The notes: generated by a model from the sequence alone, not told the origin. A stretch of DNA of 64,000 bases from Dyella sp. GSA-30 (GCF_027924605.1 NZ_AP027042.1:3883524-3947523); one strand, 5' to 3'. Numbered from the stretch's first letter, positions 27,715-37,387 are shown. Translations and numbers: made by a program.

Positions 27715-28494
27715 ATGGATAAGCCAGTTCCCGGTCGGCGTCATTTCCTGATCAGCACCGCCGTTGCGGCCGGTGCCGGCGTAGCAGGTTCACTCGGCGC
27801 GAAAGTCCATGATGGCGAACTCGGCGCGCCGCCGCGCACCTACAAAGGTGGCGTGCCCTGGACCGAGGGGCTGGCGGATCAACCGCCGGGGATCTCCGGC
27901 ACCGACTTCAAGTTCTTCACGCCTGCCGAGCGCGTGTTTATCGAAGCGGCAGTCAGCCGTCTGATTCCCAACGACGAGGTTGGGCCGGGTGCCGTCGAAG
28001 CGAATGTACCGTTCTTTCTGGATCGGCAGCTGGCCGGGCCGTTTGGCCGCGGCGATCATTACTACCTGGGCGGACCGTGGCCCAAAGGCGCGCCGGAACA
28101 GGGCTATCAAAGCCGTTTCTCGCCGGCGCAGATGTATCGGGCGGCCATCGCGGCGATCGACAAATATGCGCACGCGAATTTCAACGGCGCGGACTTCGCG
28201 AAATTGTCCGACGACGATCGCGACAAGCTGCTGAAGGGCATGGAAAGCGGCTCCATCCAGCTGGAGGACGGCGTCGACGCCAAGACCTTTTTCGCCATGC
28301 TGCTGCAGAACACCAAGGAAGGTTATTTCTCCGACCCGATCTACGGCGGCAACAAGGATATGGCCGCCTGGAAAATGATCGGCTTCCCCGGCGCGCACTA
28401 CGACTATCGCGAATGGGTGACGCGCCACGGCGAGCCGGTGCCCTTCCCGCCCGTGGGTTTCAAGGGCCGTCCTGGCTGGAATGGGGAGAGCTGA
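27715..28494 (+). CDS. Gluconate 2-dehydrogenase subunit 3-like small subunit, Tat signal
   Basis: 259 residues. The N-terminus has a twin-arginine signal (RRHFLISTAVAAGAG), so the protein is exported folded, probably bound to the flavoprotein encoded next, which has no signal of its own. The core (FFTPAERVFIEAAVSRLIPNDE, then a Phe/Gly-rich segment near res 95-125) matches the gluconate 2-dehydrogenase subunit 3 family. ATG 27715 has GAGGGG upstream; the longer frame from 27688 would place extra residues before the Tat signal. It forms an operon with the GMC subunit (2-bp gap) and a triheme cytochrome. Confidence 0.92.
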   Translation: MDKPVPGRRHFLISTAVAAGAGVAGSLGAKVHDGELGAPPRTYKGGVPWTEGLADQPPGISGTDFKFFTPAERVFIEAAVSRLIPNDEVGPGAVEANVPFFLDRQLAGPFGRGDHYYLGGPWPKGAPEQGYQSRFSPAQMYRAAIAAIDKYAHANFNGADFAKLSDDDRDKLLKGMESGSIQLEDGVDAKTFFAMLLQNTKEGYFSDPIYGGNKDMAAWKMIGFPGAHYDYREWVTRHGEPVPFPPVGFKGRPGWNGES

Positions 28495-28496
28495 GC

Positions 28497-30266
28497 ATGG
28501 CGACGACCTTGAAACCCGTCGATGCGGTGATCGTCGGCTTTGGCTGGACCGGCGCGATCATGGCGCAGCAACTGGCCGACGCGGGGCTTGAAGTGCTTGC
28601 GTTGGAACGCGGCCCCTGGCGCGACACGTCCACCGACTTCGCCACCGGTTTTGCGCAGGACGAACTGCGCTACATGTGGCGGCATCATCTGTTTCAGAAC
28701 GTCTCCGACGACACCCTGACGGTCCGCAACAACACCAGCCAGACAGCCTTGCCGATGCGGCACCTGGGTTCGTTCCTGCTCGGCACGGGCGTCGGCAGCG
28801 GCGGCGTGCACTGGAACGGCCAGATCTGGCGTTTCCTGCCTTCGGACTTCCTGACCAAGAGTCACAACGAACAGCGCTACGGCAAGCAAGCGGTCACCGA
28901 TTACGACCTGACCGTGCAGGACTGGGGCGTCACCTACGAAGAGCTCGAGCCCTTCTACAACCAGTTCGACGTACTGTGCGGAACCAGCGGCAAGGCCGGC
29001 AACCTCAACGGCACGATTCAACCCGGCGGCAATCCGTTCGAGGGCGCGCGTTCGGCCGAATATCCCACGCCGCCGATGCCGCAAACCTATGGGCCCACGC
29101 TGTTCGGCAAGGCCGCGACCGAGCTCGGACGGCATCCGTTTCCTCATCCCACCGGCAATCTTTCGCAGCCCTACGTCAATAACTTCGGCGCACAACTGGG
29201 CGCGTGTACCTACTGCGGCTTCTGCGAAAAGTTCGGTTGCGGCAACTACTCCAAGGCCAGCCCGCAGACGACTCTCCTGCCCTATGTGATGGCCAAGCCC
29301 AATTTCACCCTGCGCACCGAAACTGAAGTGCTGAAGGTGGAGCTGTCGCCCGATCGCAAGCACGCCACCGGCGTCACTTACGTCAACAGCGCGGGCGAAG
29401 AGTTCTTTCAGCCTGCGTCGATCGTGATCCTGTCGTCTTACATCCTGCAGAACGTGCGCCTGCTGTTGCTCTCGGGCATCGGCACACCGTACGACCCGCA
29501 GACGGGCCAGGGCGTGGTGGGTAAAAACTATGCCTACCAGACCATGTCGTCGGTGAACGTGTTCTTCGACGACAAGCTGATCAATCCTTTTATCGGCGCG
29601 GGTGCGCTCGCCACCGTGGTCGACGATTTCAATGGCGACAACTTCGATCACTCGGGGCTTGGCTTTATCGGCGGCGCCTATATCGCCGGCATGATCACCG
29701 GCGGGCGCCCGATCGAGATGATCTACACCCCGCAAGGCACGCCGGCCTGGGGCATGGCCTGGAAACATGCCGCGGCGAAAAATTACCTACGCTCCTTCAG
29801 CCTGAGCGTGCACGGCTCATGCATGAGCCATCGCGGCAACTATCTGGATCTGGACCCCACCTACCGCGACATTCATGGCCGGCCGATGTTGCGCATGACG
29901 TTCGACTTTACCGACAACGAACACAAGATGTCCGACTACCTCACGGATCGCGCCGCGGAAATCGCCAAAGCGATGAATCCGCGTGAGATCAAGCTCAATC
30001 GGCGTGTTGGCTCGTGGAGCGTCGTGCCCTACCAGACCACCCACAATACCGGCGGCGCCATCATGGGCGACAGTCCGGCCAGCAGTGTCGTCAATAAATA
30101 CCTGCAGAGCTGGGACGTCTCGAATGTGTTCTCGATGGGTGCCGGTGCCTTTCCGCAAAACGCCGGCTACAACCCCACCGGTACCGTCGCCGCGCTGGCG
30201 TATTACTCGGCGCAGGCGATCGTGCAGCAATACCTGAAGAATCCCGGTCCACTGGTACAGGCGTAG
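28497..30266 (+). CDS. GMC-family FAD dehydrogenase, large subunit
   Basis: 589 residues. The N-terminal FAD-binding fold is VDAVIVGFGWTGAIMAQ with ALERG ending the second strand. The C-terminal GMC region has THNTGGAIMG and FPQNAGYNPTGT, containing the conserved His and Asn. A Cys cluster CTYCGFCEKFGC at about res 238-249 lies where FAD-glucose and fructose dehydrogenases bind an Fe-S cluster, so an Fe-S relay to the cytochrome is plausible. It oxidises a sugar, sugar acid or alcohol in the periplasm; the substrate cannot be read from sequence. It has no signal peptide and is probably carried out by the Tat signal of the small subunit. Confidence 0.92.
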   Translation: MATTLKPVDAVIVGFGWTGAIMAQQLADAGLEVLALERGPWRDTSTDFATGFAQDELRYMWRHHLFQNVSDDTLTVRNNTSQTALPMRHLGSFLLGTGVGSGGVHWNGQIWRFLPSDFLTKSHNEQRYGKQAVTDYDLTVQDWGVTYEELEPFYNQFDVLCGTSGKAGNLNGTIQPGGNPFEGARSAEYPTPPMPQTYGPTLFGKAATELGRHPFPHPTGNLSQPYVNNFGAQLGACTYCGFCEKFGCGNYSKASPQTTLLPYVMAKPNFTLRTETEVLKVELSPDRKHATGVTYVNSAGEEFFQPASIVILSSYILQNVRLLLLSGIGTPYDPQTGQGVVGKNYAYQTMSSVNVFFDDKLINPFIGAGALATVVDDFNGDNFDHSGLGFIGGAYIAGMITGGRPIEMIYTPQGTPAWGMAWKHAAAKNYLRSFSLSVHGSCMSHRGNYLDLDPTYRDIHGRPMLRMTFDFTDNEHKMSDYLTDRAAEIAKAMNPREIKLNRRVGSWSVVPYQTTHNTGGAIMGDSPASSVVNKYLQSWDVSNVFSMGAGAFPQNAGYNPTGTVAALAYYSAQAIVQQYLKNPGPLVQA

Positions 30267-30270
30267 TGCC

Positions 30271-31614
30271 ATGCGCATACTGTTTCGTATCGTCGGAGTG
30301 TTGCTGGTGCTCGGCCTGATCGCCGGCGCGTTTGTCTCCTGGAGCATGAGCCGTGCTTCGAGCCTGCCGGCGACGCCGGTCACGTCGGTGGCCGCCGCCA
30401 GGATGCTGCTGGATCCGATCACCGATGGGCCCAACGCGGAACAACTACGACATGGACAGTATCTGGTGCGCATGGGCGATTGCCTTTCGTGCCACCTGCG
30501 CGCCGACGGCGAACCGTTTGCCGGCGGGCTGGGACTGAACACGCCCTTCGGCGTGATCTACTCCTCGAATATTTCATCCGATCCGAGTCACGGCATCGGC
30601 AACTGGACGCCCGATCAGTTCTACCGTGCCATGCACGATGGCATCGGCGGTCACGGCCAGCACCTGTATCCGGCCTTCCCTTATCCGTGGTTTCGCCATC
30701 TCAGTCGCGATGACGACGACGCCTTGCTCGCCTACCTGAAAACCACGCCGCCGGCGGCCTACGATCCGCCCGGCAATCAGTTGATCTTTCCGATGAATAT
30801 CCGCGCGTCGGTATCCGTGTGGAATCTGCTGTCGCTTGGGCAAGCGCCCGCGGCGCAGCCGCCACAAGGCGCACCGCCCGAATGGAGTCATGGCGAAGCA
30901 CTGGTACGCGGCCCGGGACATTGCAGTGCCTGCCATACGCCACGAAACCTGTTGGGCGCGGACAAGAAAAGCCACGACTTCCAGGGTGGTCTGCTGGACA
31001 ACTTCGTGGCACCGGACCTTACCGGCAACATGCGCACGGGCCTGGGCCGATGGAGTATCGACGACATCACCGAATACCTGCGTACCGGACGCAATGCTCG
31101 CGCCGCGGCTGGCGGCCCGATGGGCGACGTCGTCACCTATTCGACTTCGTTGATCACGGATGAGGATCGACACGCCATTGCGGTGTATCTGAAGAGCCTG
31201 CCGGCCAGCGCGGATGTCGACGTGGCTGCACCCGATGCGGCGTCGATGAAGCGCGGTGCGGCGATCTTCTCCGACGCCTGCACGGCCTGCCATCTCGAAA
31301 ATGCCGTCGGCCAGCCGGCGATCTTTCCCCCGCTGGGCAATAACGCGGTGGCGCAGCAGAACGATCCCACCAGCGTACTGCATATCATCCTGGCCGGAGT
31401 ACGCGTCGGCCCATCGCCAACACGGCCATCGCCGCTGACCATGCCGAGCTTTGCGTGGAAGCTCACTGATCAGCAAGTAGCCGACGTGAGCACCTATTTG
31501 CGTAACAGTTGGGGCAATCGGGCGGCCGCGGTAAGCGCTTCGCAGGTGGCGAAGATGCGCGGCAAATTGCAGTTGGACAAGGAGCGGTTGACGGATAATT
31601 CGGGGGATCGTTAG
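30271..31614 (+). CDS. Membrane-anchored triheme cytochrome c subunit
   Basis: 447 residues with an N-terminal membrane helix (ILFRIVGVLLVLGLIAGAFV) and three heme-binding motifs: CLSCH, CSACH and CTACH. This is the layout of the cytochrome subunit of membrane-bound gluconate and alcohol dehydrogenases, which passes electrons from the flavoprotein to ubiquinone or an oxidase. It starts 4 bp after the GMC gene. The three genes make up one complete three-subunit enzyme. Confidence 0.93.
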   Translation: MRILFRIVGVLLVLGLIAGAFVSWSMSRASSLPATPVTSVAAARMLLDPITDGPNAEQLRHGQYLVRMGDCLSCHLRADGEPFAGGLGLNTPFGVIYSSNISSDPSHGIGNWTPDQFYRAMHDGIGGHGQHLYPAFPYPWFRHLSRDDDDALLAYLKTTPPAAYDPPGNQLIFPMNIRASVSVWNLLSLGQAPAAQPPQGAPPEWSHGEALVRGPGHCSACHTPRNLLGADKKSHDFQGGLLDNFVAPDLTGNMRTGLGRWSIDDITEYLRTGRNARAAAGGPMGDVVTYSTSLITDEDRHAIAVYLKSLPASADVDVAAPDAASMKRGAAIFSDACTACHLENAVGQPAIFPPLGNNAVAQQNDPTSVLHIILAGVRVGPSPTRPSPLTMPSFAWKLTDQQVADVSTYLRNSWGNRAAAVSASQVAKMRGKLQLDKERLTDNSGDR

Positions 31615-31620
31615 TGCTTG

Positions 31621-31865
31621 CAATCTTTGTAGGAGCGACTTCAGGGAAGTTTTAAAAAAACCTCCCTATTCGTCATTCCGGCGAAGGCCGGAATCTACTC
31701 CTCAGCTCAGAGGCTTGCCACACAACGCCTGAAAAGCGACAACTGAGGAATGGATCCCGGCCTTCGCCGGGATGACGGTAAAAGCTGAGGTTATCCGCGG
31801 TTACCTTCTGTCGCGACAAGCCGTGATGTAACTGTGGAGTCGCGGCTAAAGCCGCTCCTACAAAA
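31621..31865. repeat. Nested repeat: REP units flanking an inverted-repeat hairpin
   Basis: Outer units: CTTTGTAGGAGCGACTTCA (near 31625-31643) and its inverted relative GCGGCTAAAGCCGCTCCTAC (31842-31861) followed by AAAA; the left one matches the REP pair at 16531-16606. Inside, 25-bp arms at 31671-31695 and 31753-31777 pair with two mismatches and carry the CGTCAT...GCCGG core seen at 27402-27527. The block fills most of the gap between the cytochrome gene and the M23-like gene and is non-coding. Confidence 0.75.
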
Positions 31866-31956
31866 CCAAGGAAGCCGCAGGGACTTCTGGGACAGGTACC
31901 GGCTTCGACACAAGCGCAAGCTGCAGCGCATCGACCCGACTGCAAGAGGCAACACC

Positions 31957-33105
31957 TTGACCCGGTTATTCGTGGCACTTGCCCTGATCGCATCCTGTCT
32001 TATCGCCATCAACACATCCGCGCAGGACGCCGCGCTCCGCAATGGTTTCGACATAGGCATCCCGGTACCTCCCACTCCCGTCCGCGTCGGCGACCATTGG
32101 CAGGTGAGCTATGAAATCCATCTCACCAATTTCTCCGCCGAACGGCTTACTGTCACAGGTTTCACCGTAAGCGATGCGCGTGATGGCCACACGATCACCG
32201 CGCTCTCGGGTCAACGCTTGATGGGCCATGCCACCCTTGTCGGCTCCACCACTCCCTTGAAGGGAAACCAGCTCGAGGTCGCACCCGGCCAACAAGCGGT
32301 GTTGTTCATGGATTTCACCGTGCCGATAAACGCAGCAGTCGCCACGATCCGACAACGTGTCGACTACACGGCGGCCGATGGCAGCGCCAACACGACGCAG
32401 ATCGGCGACACGCCGCTGATGAGCAACGCCAAGCCTTCGCTGATTGCCCCTCCGCTTCGCGGCGGTCCATGGGTGGCGATCCACAATGCGGCATGGCCGC
32501 GCGGGCATCGCCGCGTGTTCTACACGGTCGCCGGCCACGCAAGACTGCCGGGACGGTTCGCGGTCGATTGGGTCAAGCTTGACGGCAACGGCCGCATGAC
32601 CAAGGGCGATCCCGACGTCATCGCGCAAGCCTACGGTTACGGCGATGACGTACTGGCAGTGGCCGATGCAACGGTTGCCGCGGTGCGCGATGGTATGGAC
32701 GAGCCCGCGCGCATCTCGCAACGCACGACGCATCAACCTGCCGACGATGCCGGCAACTATGTCGCGCTAAAGCTACCCGACGGCCGTTTCGCCTTTTACG
32801 AACACCTGAAAAAAGGCAGCGTCAAAGTCGCGGTTGGCGACAAGGTCGCCACCGGCGATGTCATCGGATCATTGGGGTTTTCCGGGGAATCCACCGGGCC
32901 GCATCTGCACTTTCACGTGGCAAACGGCAACTCGCCTCTCGATGCAGAAGGCCTGCCCTTCGAGATCCGTCGATTCCACGTGTTGGGCAGCTATCCGGAT
33001 ATCGCCAAGCTTGGAACGCCCTGGGTGCCATTAGCAGCGAGCGAGACCGCGAGCCGGCTTGCCGAATGGCCGGATGCCAGCGCGGTGCTGACCTTTGACC
33101 CGTAG
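31957..33105 (+). CDS. Secreted M23-family peptidase-like protein
   Basis: 382 residues from a TTG at 31957, chosen because AGAGG lies upstream and it gives a clean signal peptide (MTRLFVALALIASCLIAINTS); the ATG at 31834 lies in the REP repeat. The N-terminal half is a beta-rich domain of unknown role. The C-terminal half is an M23 (LytM) fold: RFAVDW stands where the first zinc-binding motif is expected, FYEHLKKGS gives another His, and GPHLHFHV is the HxH motif. M23 enzymes cut peptidoglycan cross-links or small peptides in the envelope. It is a single gene with repeats upstream. Confidence 0.8.
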   Translation: MTRLFVALALIASCLIAINTSAQDAALRNGFDIGIPVPPTPVRVGDHWQVSYEIHLTNFSAERLTVTGFTVSDARDGHTITALSGQRLMGHATLVGSTTPLKGNQLEVAPGQQAVLFMDFTVPINAAVATIRQRVDYTAADGSANTTQIGDTPLMSNAKPSLIAPPLRGGPWVAIHNAAWPRGHRRVFYTVAGHARLPGRFAVDWVKLDGNGRMTKGDPDVIAQAYGYGDDVLAVADATVAAVRDGMDEPARISQRTTHQPADDAGNYVALKLPDGRFAFYEHLKKGSVKVAVGDKVATGDVIGSLGFSGESTGPHLHFHVANGNSPLDAEGLPFEIRRFHVLGSYPDIAKLGTPWVPLAASETASRLAEWPDASAVLTFDP

Positions 33106-33182
33106 TCGACAACGAGCGGTCGACAACGAGCGCCGGGGGCGCATATAGACTAAATTCCTCGACAGGCATCAAGGGACTATCT

Positions 33183-33878
33183 ATGCGCGGTCTGGATTTC
33201 AGTTCCTGGCAGGCTCTGTTCTCGACCTTGTTCGGTCTGGCCCTGATTACCTTGATCATGGTTGGCGTACGTCTGGTCGTGATGCAGACGGTGCAGCAAC
33301 GACGCGAACGCGAAAATCGTCAGATCAACGAGCGCCTGCGCACCCTGATCGCCGCCTACAAGACGCTCGGCGGCTCGTTCACCGGCGACTTGGCGGTCGA
33401 CCCATCGCATCTGCGCGATCTGCGGCGTAAGGCCGAGATAGAGGCAGTGCACGCAAACGAAGCGATGGAGGCGGCGGCGCTCGACGATGGCAGACATAAC
33501 TCCGATCGCGCACGCCGGATTCGCGATGCCGTAGAGGCCGCACTCTCCGACATCATTCTGCTAGGCACCGAGGAACAAGTGCAGTTGGCCGCCAAGGCGG
33601 CTACCGAGCTTGCCGCCGGGCGCCCTGCGCATACCGACAGACTCGTTATCTCGCTACGTGACTTTATTCGCCAGGTGCTGGACCTGGAACCGGTGCCGAG
33701 CCACCTTTCCATTCCTGCGCAAGGCCCAGCCCGACCCTCAGCGTCACGTGGAGCCGGCAAAGGCGAAGGCGGCGGCAATCAGGGCGGTGGCAAAGGTATG
33801 GGCGGTGGCGCGGCCGGCGGCGGTGGCATGGGCATGGGTGGCCTGTCCACCGATGAGGATTCGAGCCACCACCGTTAG
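33183..33878 (+). CDS. Membrane protein of unknown function, Gly-rich tail
   Basis: 231 residues. One membrane helix (about res 12-34, LFSTLFGLALITLIMVGVRL) is followed by a charged helical region (QRRERENRQINERLRTL) and an Ala/Glu-rich helical domain, then a Gly/Met-rich low-complexity tail (about res 195-222). AAGGGA precedes the ATG. I do not recognise the family. It lies between the M23-like gene and an outer-membrane protein gene, all on the plus strand, which suggests an envelope role only. Confidence 0.65.
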   Translation: MRGLDFSSWQALFSTLFGLALITLIMVGVRLVVMQTVQQRRERENRQINERLRTLIAAYKTLGGSFTGDLAVDPSHLRDLRRKAEIEAVHANEAMEAAALDDGRHNSDRARRIRDAVEAALSDIILLGTEEQVQLAAKAATELAAGRPAHTDRLVISLRDFIRQVLDLEPVPSHLSIPAQGPARPSASRGAGKGEGGGNQGGGKGMGGGAAGGGGMGMGGLSTDEDSSHHR

Positions 33879-33961
33879 GCCATGGCCGTCGCGTCATCGT
33901 AGGGCCACTCGGTTTGTCACATTCGCCACCCAAAGTCGCTCGGTAAAGCGACTGCAAGGGG

Positions 33962-34642
33962 ATGTATGTGCAACGCCGGGGGCGCCATCTCAGGCGGGCC
34001 ACTTATGGGCTGTTGAGCCTCGCGCTTGGCGTGATCGGCCAGCCTTCCTTTGCCGCTGGCGGCAGCTACCTGGTCGACGATGCCTCGATCACCACGCCAG
34101 GGCGATGCCAGCTGGAAAGCTGGCTACAGACGTTTTCGTCTGGCGCGAGCTTGCTCGAAGCAGCGCCCGCCTGCAGTACCGGGCCTGTCGAATGGTCTGC
34201 CGCGCTGGGAGTTCAACGGAACCCTCATGCAAGCCTGGTCAGCCCGGCGATCAAATGGCAGCTGCGCAATGGCGATGCGGGCGATCGTTGGGGTATCGCG
34301 GTCGACGTCGGTGCGACCCATGCGCAAGGGCATTGGGATAACGAGATCGCATACGCTTCGTTCTCGCGCATCCTCGAAAGTGATCAGCGCTGGGCCGTGA
34401 ATTTCAATACCGGCATGATGCGTACGCCAGGACATGCGTCGCATCTTTTGATCGGTCAGGAAGCCGAATACACCCTGTCGCCGCGCATCACGCTATTGGC
34501 CGAACATTTGTGGCCCATCAACGGCCGCAACGAAGAGCAGTTCGGCGGCCGTTACATTTTCGGCAACGACAGCGTCGACCTGATCGCCGGCATGTCGGGG
34601 CCCGACCATTGGCTAACGGTCGGGCTCAATCTCGCGTTCTAG
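33962..34642 (+). CDS. Probable outer-membrane beta-barrel protein
   Basis: About 226 residues with a signal peptide (cleavage near PSFAAGG), then alternating hydrophobic/polar strands (WGIAVDVGATHAQG, RYIFGNDSVDLIAG) and a C-terminus ending in Phe (LTVGLNLAF), typical of outer-membrane barrels. The start may be GTG 33968 instead of ATG 33962: the AAGGGG ribosome site abuts the ATG but is well spaced from the GTG. The TAG stop lies inside the inverted repeat at 34639-34910. Function unknown. Confidence 0.7.
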   Translation: MYVQRRGRHLRRATYGLLSLALGVIGQPSFAAGGSYLVDDASITTPGRCQLESWLQTFSSGASLLEAAPACSTGPVEWSAALGVQRNPHASLVSPAIKWQLRNGDAGDRWGIAVDVGATHAQGHWDNEIAYASFSRILESDQRWAVNFNTGMMRTPGHASHLLIGQEAEYTLSPRITLLAEHLWPINGRNEEQFGGRYIFGNDSVDLIAGMSGPDHWLTVGLNLAF

Positions 34643-34910
34643 GACCTGTTAACGCTATTTACGTGGCCCGCGCCGGGATCTGTTTGCCCGTCAGCCAAGG
34701 AAGAGCGAGCGAGTGTACGTCCGTACACGACCGAGGGATGACGCCGGCTGGCGGGCAAACAGACCGGGCCCTTCGGATTGCTGCCGAGTGGCCGCCAGCC
34801 GGCAGCCCACGGCTTGACCTGGCAATGAGCCAGGCGCGGCGCCGCACGCTACCACCTGACGACCACTCGACAGCAACGCGGGCTACGTAAATAGCGTTAA
34901 CAGGCCCTAG
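34639..34910. repeat. 272-bp nested palindromic element between convergent genes
   Basis: Terminal inverted repeats of about 34 bp (34639-34672 and 34877-34910) pair with two mismatches; the core CCTGTTAACGCTATTTACGT is exact in both. Both ends are CTAG, and the TAG stops of both flanking genes fall inside the arms. Inside are an 18-bp stem with one mismatch (34679-34696 with 34746-34763, TGTTTGCCCG...CGGGCAAACA) and a GTGTAC/GTACAC stem (34713-34728). It has no coding content that I recognise. It could be a MITE-like element or a structured RNA/bidirectional terminator. Confidence 0.75.
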
Positions 34911-37117
34911 AGCTTTTGCGCGGGCAGCTCCAGCGCGACGGGCTGACCAAGCTCTTCGGCGGAGCGTCCATCGACAAACGCGTAAGACCCGCCGCGCACG
35001 ACCCAGCGATGTTGCGCCGGATCGAAGTCCGCCAGCAAACGGGACTCCAGCGGGATGCTTACATTGCGTTGCTCACCCGGTTGCAGGAAGACCTTGGCGT
35101 AACCGCACAAGCGACGCACTTTGCCACCTGGGACCTGCACGTAAATCTGGGCGACATCCGCGCCGGCATGCTTGCCGGTGTTTTTTATCTGCACAGTGGC
35201 CTGGACACGGCCGTCGCGCGTGACGACTTTCAGATCGCCGTGCTGAAAGCGCGTATAGGACAGCCCATAGCCAAAGGCGAACAGTGGCTGGATACCGCGC
35301 GCCTGATACCAGCGGTAACCGATGTTGGCCCCTTCGATGTTGTAGTCGACCGATGCGGGAGGCGTGCCGCCGGTGGCGCCGGGTAGATCGGCGCGCGGAA
35401 GCTGCGATAGGTCGCGCGGCCAACTGAAAGGCAGGCGCCCTGACGGATTGACCTTGCCGAACAGCAAGTGGGCGATAGCTTCGCCACCATCACCACCGGG
35501 ATACCAGGTTTCCAACACTGCCGCCGTTTGATTCAACCAGGGCATCGCCACCGGGCCGCCATTCTCCAGCACGACGATGGTATGCGGGTTGGCTTTCGCC
35601 ACGGCCGCCACCAGCGCGTCCTGCCCGTCGGGCAAACTCAGATCGGGCGCATCGACCGATTCGGTCGCCCACTTCTGCACAAAAACGACAGCAACCTGCG
35701 CATGGCTGGCAAGCTCCGCCGCTGCGGCTACATCCTTGCCTTCAGCAAACTGCACGTCGGCTGATGGTGCCGCAGTGCGGATGGCTTTCAACGGCGCGAA
35801 CGGGTGATACATCACGGGACCGGGCCAATCGGTGGGCGCCAATCCGGGCACGGCGTTGCCGCCCTTGCCCGTCACTACCGACGAACCACCACCGGCCAAT
35901 ACGCCCTTGTCGGCATGAGCCCCGATGACCGCCACCGACTTGAGGCTTGTCGCATTCAGCGGTAACAGCTCGCCTTCGTTACGCAGCAGGACGGCACCGG
36001 CCTCCAACGTCGAACGCGATACCGCCAGGTCGGCCTTCTCGTCGATCGCTTTTTTCTGCTGAGGCTGATCGAACAAACCCGCCGCAAACATGCTGCGCAA
36101 AATGCGTTGAACCATATCGTCCAAGCGCTGCTGCTTTACTTCGCCCTTGGCCAAGGCCTGCCGCAACGAAGCGTCGAAATAAACTTCCTGGTCGAATGTC
36201 TCGCCTGCCGATTCCTGGTCCAGGCCTGCGTTGACGGCCTTGGCAGCGCTATGTACACCGCCCCAGTCGGACATCACGAACCCCGGATAATGCCAGTCGC
36301 GCTTGAGCACCTGGTTCATCAGATAGTCGTTTTCGCAAGCCCAGTCGCCATTGATCTTGTTGTATGAGCACATCACCGAACCAGGCTTGCCGCGCTCGAT
36401 GGCCAGCTCGAACGCCAGCAGATCGGATTCGCGCATGGCCTGTTCGTTCAACTGCGCATTGATGGTGTTGCGCCCGGTTTCCTGATCGTTGACCGCGTAG
36501 TGCTTGATGGTCGAGATGATCCGTTGGCTCTGTATGCCCTTGATGGCCTCGCCGACGATCGTGCCGGCCAGCAATGGATCTTCGCCGGCATATTCGAAGT
36601 TGCGCCCATTGCGCGGCTCGCGCATCAGATTGACGCCGCCAGCAAGCAGAATATTGAAGCCCTTGCTATGCGCTTCCGCGCCGATCATCGCGCCGCCACG
36701 GTAAGCAACTTGCGGATCCCAGCTGGCTGCAGTCACCGGGCCGGCAGGAAGCGGCGTTGCGGTATCGCCGGGACGAAACTTGTCGGAATTGGCAACGCCT
36801 AATCCGGCGTCGCTCTCCTGCAGCGCAGGAATGCCCAGTCGCGCAATGGCTGGAACATAGCCGGCCGAACCGATAGCGCCCGGTGGCACTGGCTTGTCGC
36901 CAGGTTTGGGCCGTGCAGCGTAATAGCTGCGGATCAAATGAAATTTTTCGTCCTGGGTCAGCTGGGCTGCGAGCCGCGTGGCACGCACGTCAGGGGATAG
37001 TCGTGCATCTTTCCAGGGCTGGCCCGTTGTGGCTTGCGCATGCGCCATGACCGCGCACGCGCCAAGGCTTATCGCCAATGCATATCGCAACATCGTCATA
37101 CCTGCCTGGCCTTTCAT
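34907..37117 (-). CDS. Secreted GH3 beta-glucosidase
   Basis: 736 residues from the ATG at 37117 (GGAG upstream), with a signal peptide ending near VMAHAQA. The GH3 N-terminal domain includes the substrate-binding KHYAVNDQE and the nucleophile Asp284 in FVMSDWGG; the (alpha/beta)6 domain follows (SVAVIGAHAD), and the C-terminus has a fibronectin III-like domain (TVQIKNTGKHAGADVAQIYV). It hydrolyses beta-linked glucosides or related oligosaccharides in the periplasm or outside the cell. The length is normal. It is a single gene, converging on 33962-34642 with the palindromic element between them. Confidence 0.93.
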   Translation of the reverse strand: MKGQAGMTMLRYALAISLGACAVMAHAQATTGQPWKDARLSPDVRATRLAAQLTQDEKFHLIRSYYAARPKPGDKPVPPGAIGSAGYVPAIARLGIPALQESDAGLGVANSDKFRPGDTATPLPAGPVTAASWDPQVAYRGGAMIGAEAHSKGFNILLAGGVNLMREPRNGRNFEYAGEDPLLAGTIVGEAIKGIQSQRIISTIKHYAVNDQETGRNTINAQLNEQAMRESDLLAFELAIERGKPGSVMCSYNKINGDWACENDYLMNQVLKRDWHYPGFVMSDWGGVHSAAKAVNAGLDQESAGETFDQEVYFDASLRQALAKGEVKQQRLDDMVQRILRSMFAAGLFDQPQQKKAIDEKADLAVSRSTLEAGAVLLRNEGELLPLNATSLKSVAVIGAHADKGVLAGGGSSVVTGKGGNAVPGLAPTDWPGPVMYHPFAPLKAIRTAAPSADVQFAEGKDVAAAAELASHAQVAVVFVQKWATESVDAPDLSLPDGQDALVAAVAKANPHTIVVLENGGPVAMPWLNQTAAVLETWYPGGDGGEAIAHLLFGKVNPSGRLPFSWPRDLSQLPRADLPGATGGTPPASVDYNIEGANIGYRWYQARGIQPLFAFGYGLSYTRFQHGDLKVVTRDGRVQATVQIKNTGKHAGADVAQIYVQVPGGKVRRLCGYAKVFLQPGEQRNVSIPLESRLLADFDPAQHRWVVRGGSYAFVDGRSAEELGQPVALELPAQKL

Positions 37118-37387
37118 TGGATCTCCGGGGCGTTTGCTTCTTGGCGAAACACGATAGCCGACATGTAGCGCAACGGGGAAATCGTGTACCGCAACGGCCG
37201 CGATCTTCAAAAACTTGACAGCCTCAAGGCAATCTCATGTCGTCCTGTTGACGCAGTGCAACATATGTCATAGCCTGAATTTGCAGCCCGTTTTTAGGGA
37301 AGTTGTTGCGCTGCATGAACAGGTTAAGGACATGCCATCCATGAGAGGAATTTCTATAGCTCTAACTGTCTGATCTGGGGAGACACA

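Noticed and set aside
28077-28496. Longer start for the GMC flavoprotein
   Set aside because: It would overlap nearly half of the small-subunit gene in another frame; ATG 28497 starts just before the FAD-binding motif.
27402-31865. CRISPR-like interpretation of the repeated CGTCATCCCGGC and REP units
   Set aside because: Only a few copies, irregular spacing and inverted orientation; they are palindromic interspersed repeats.
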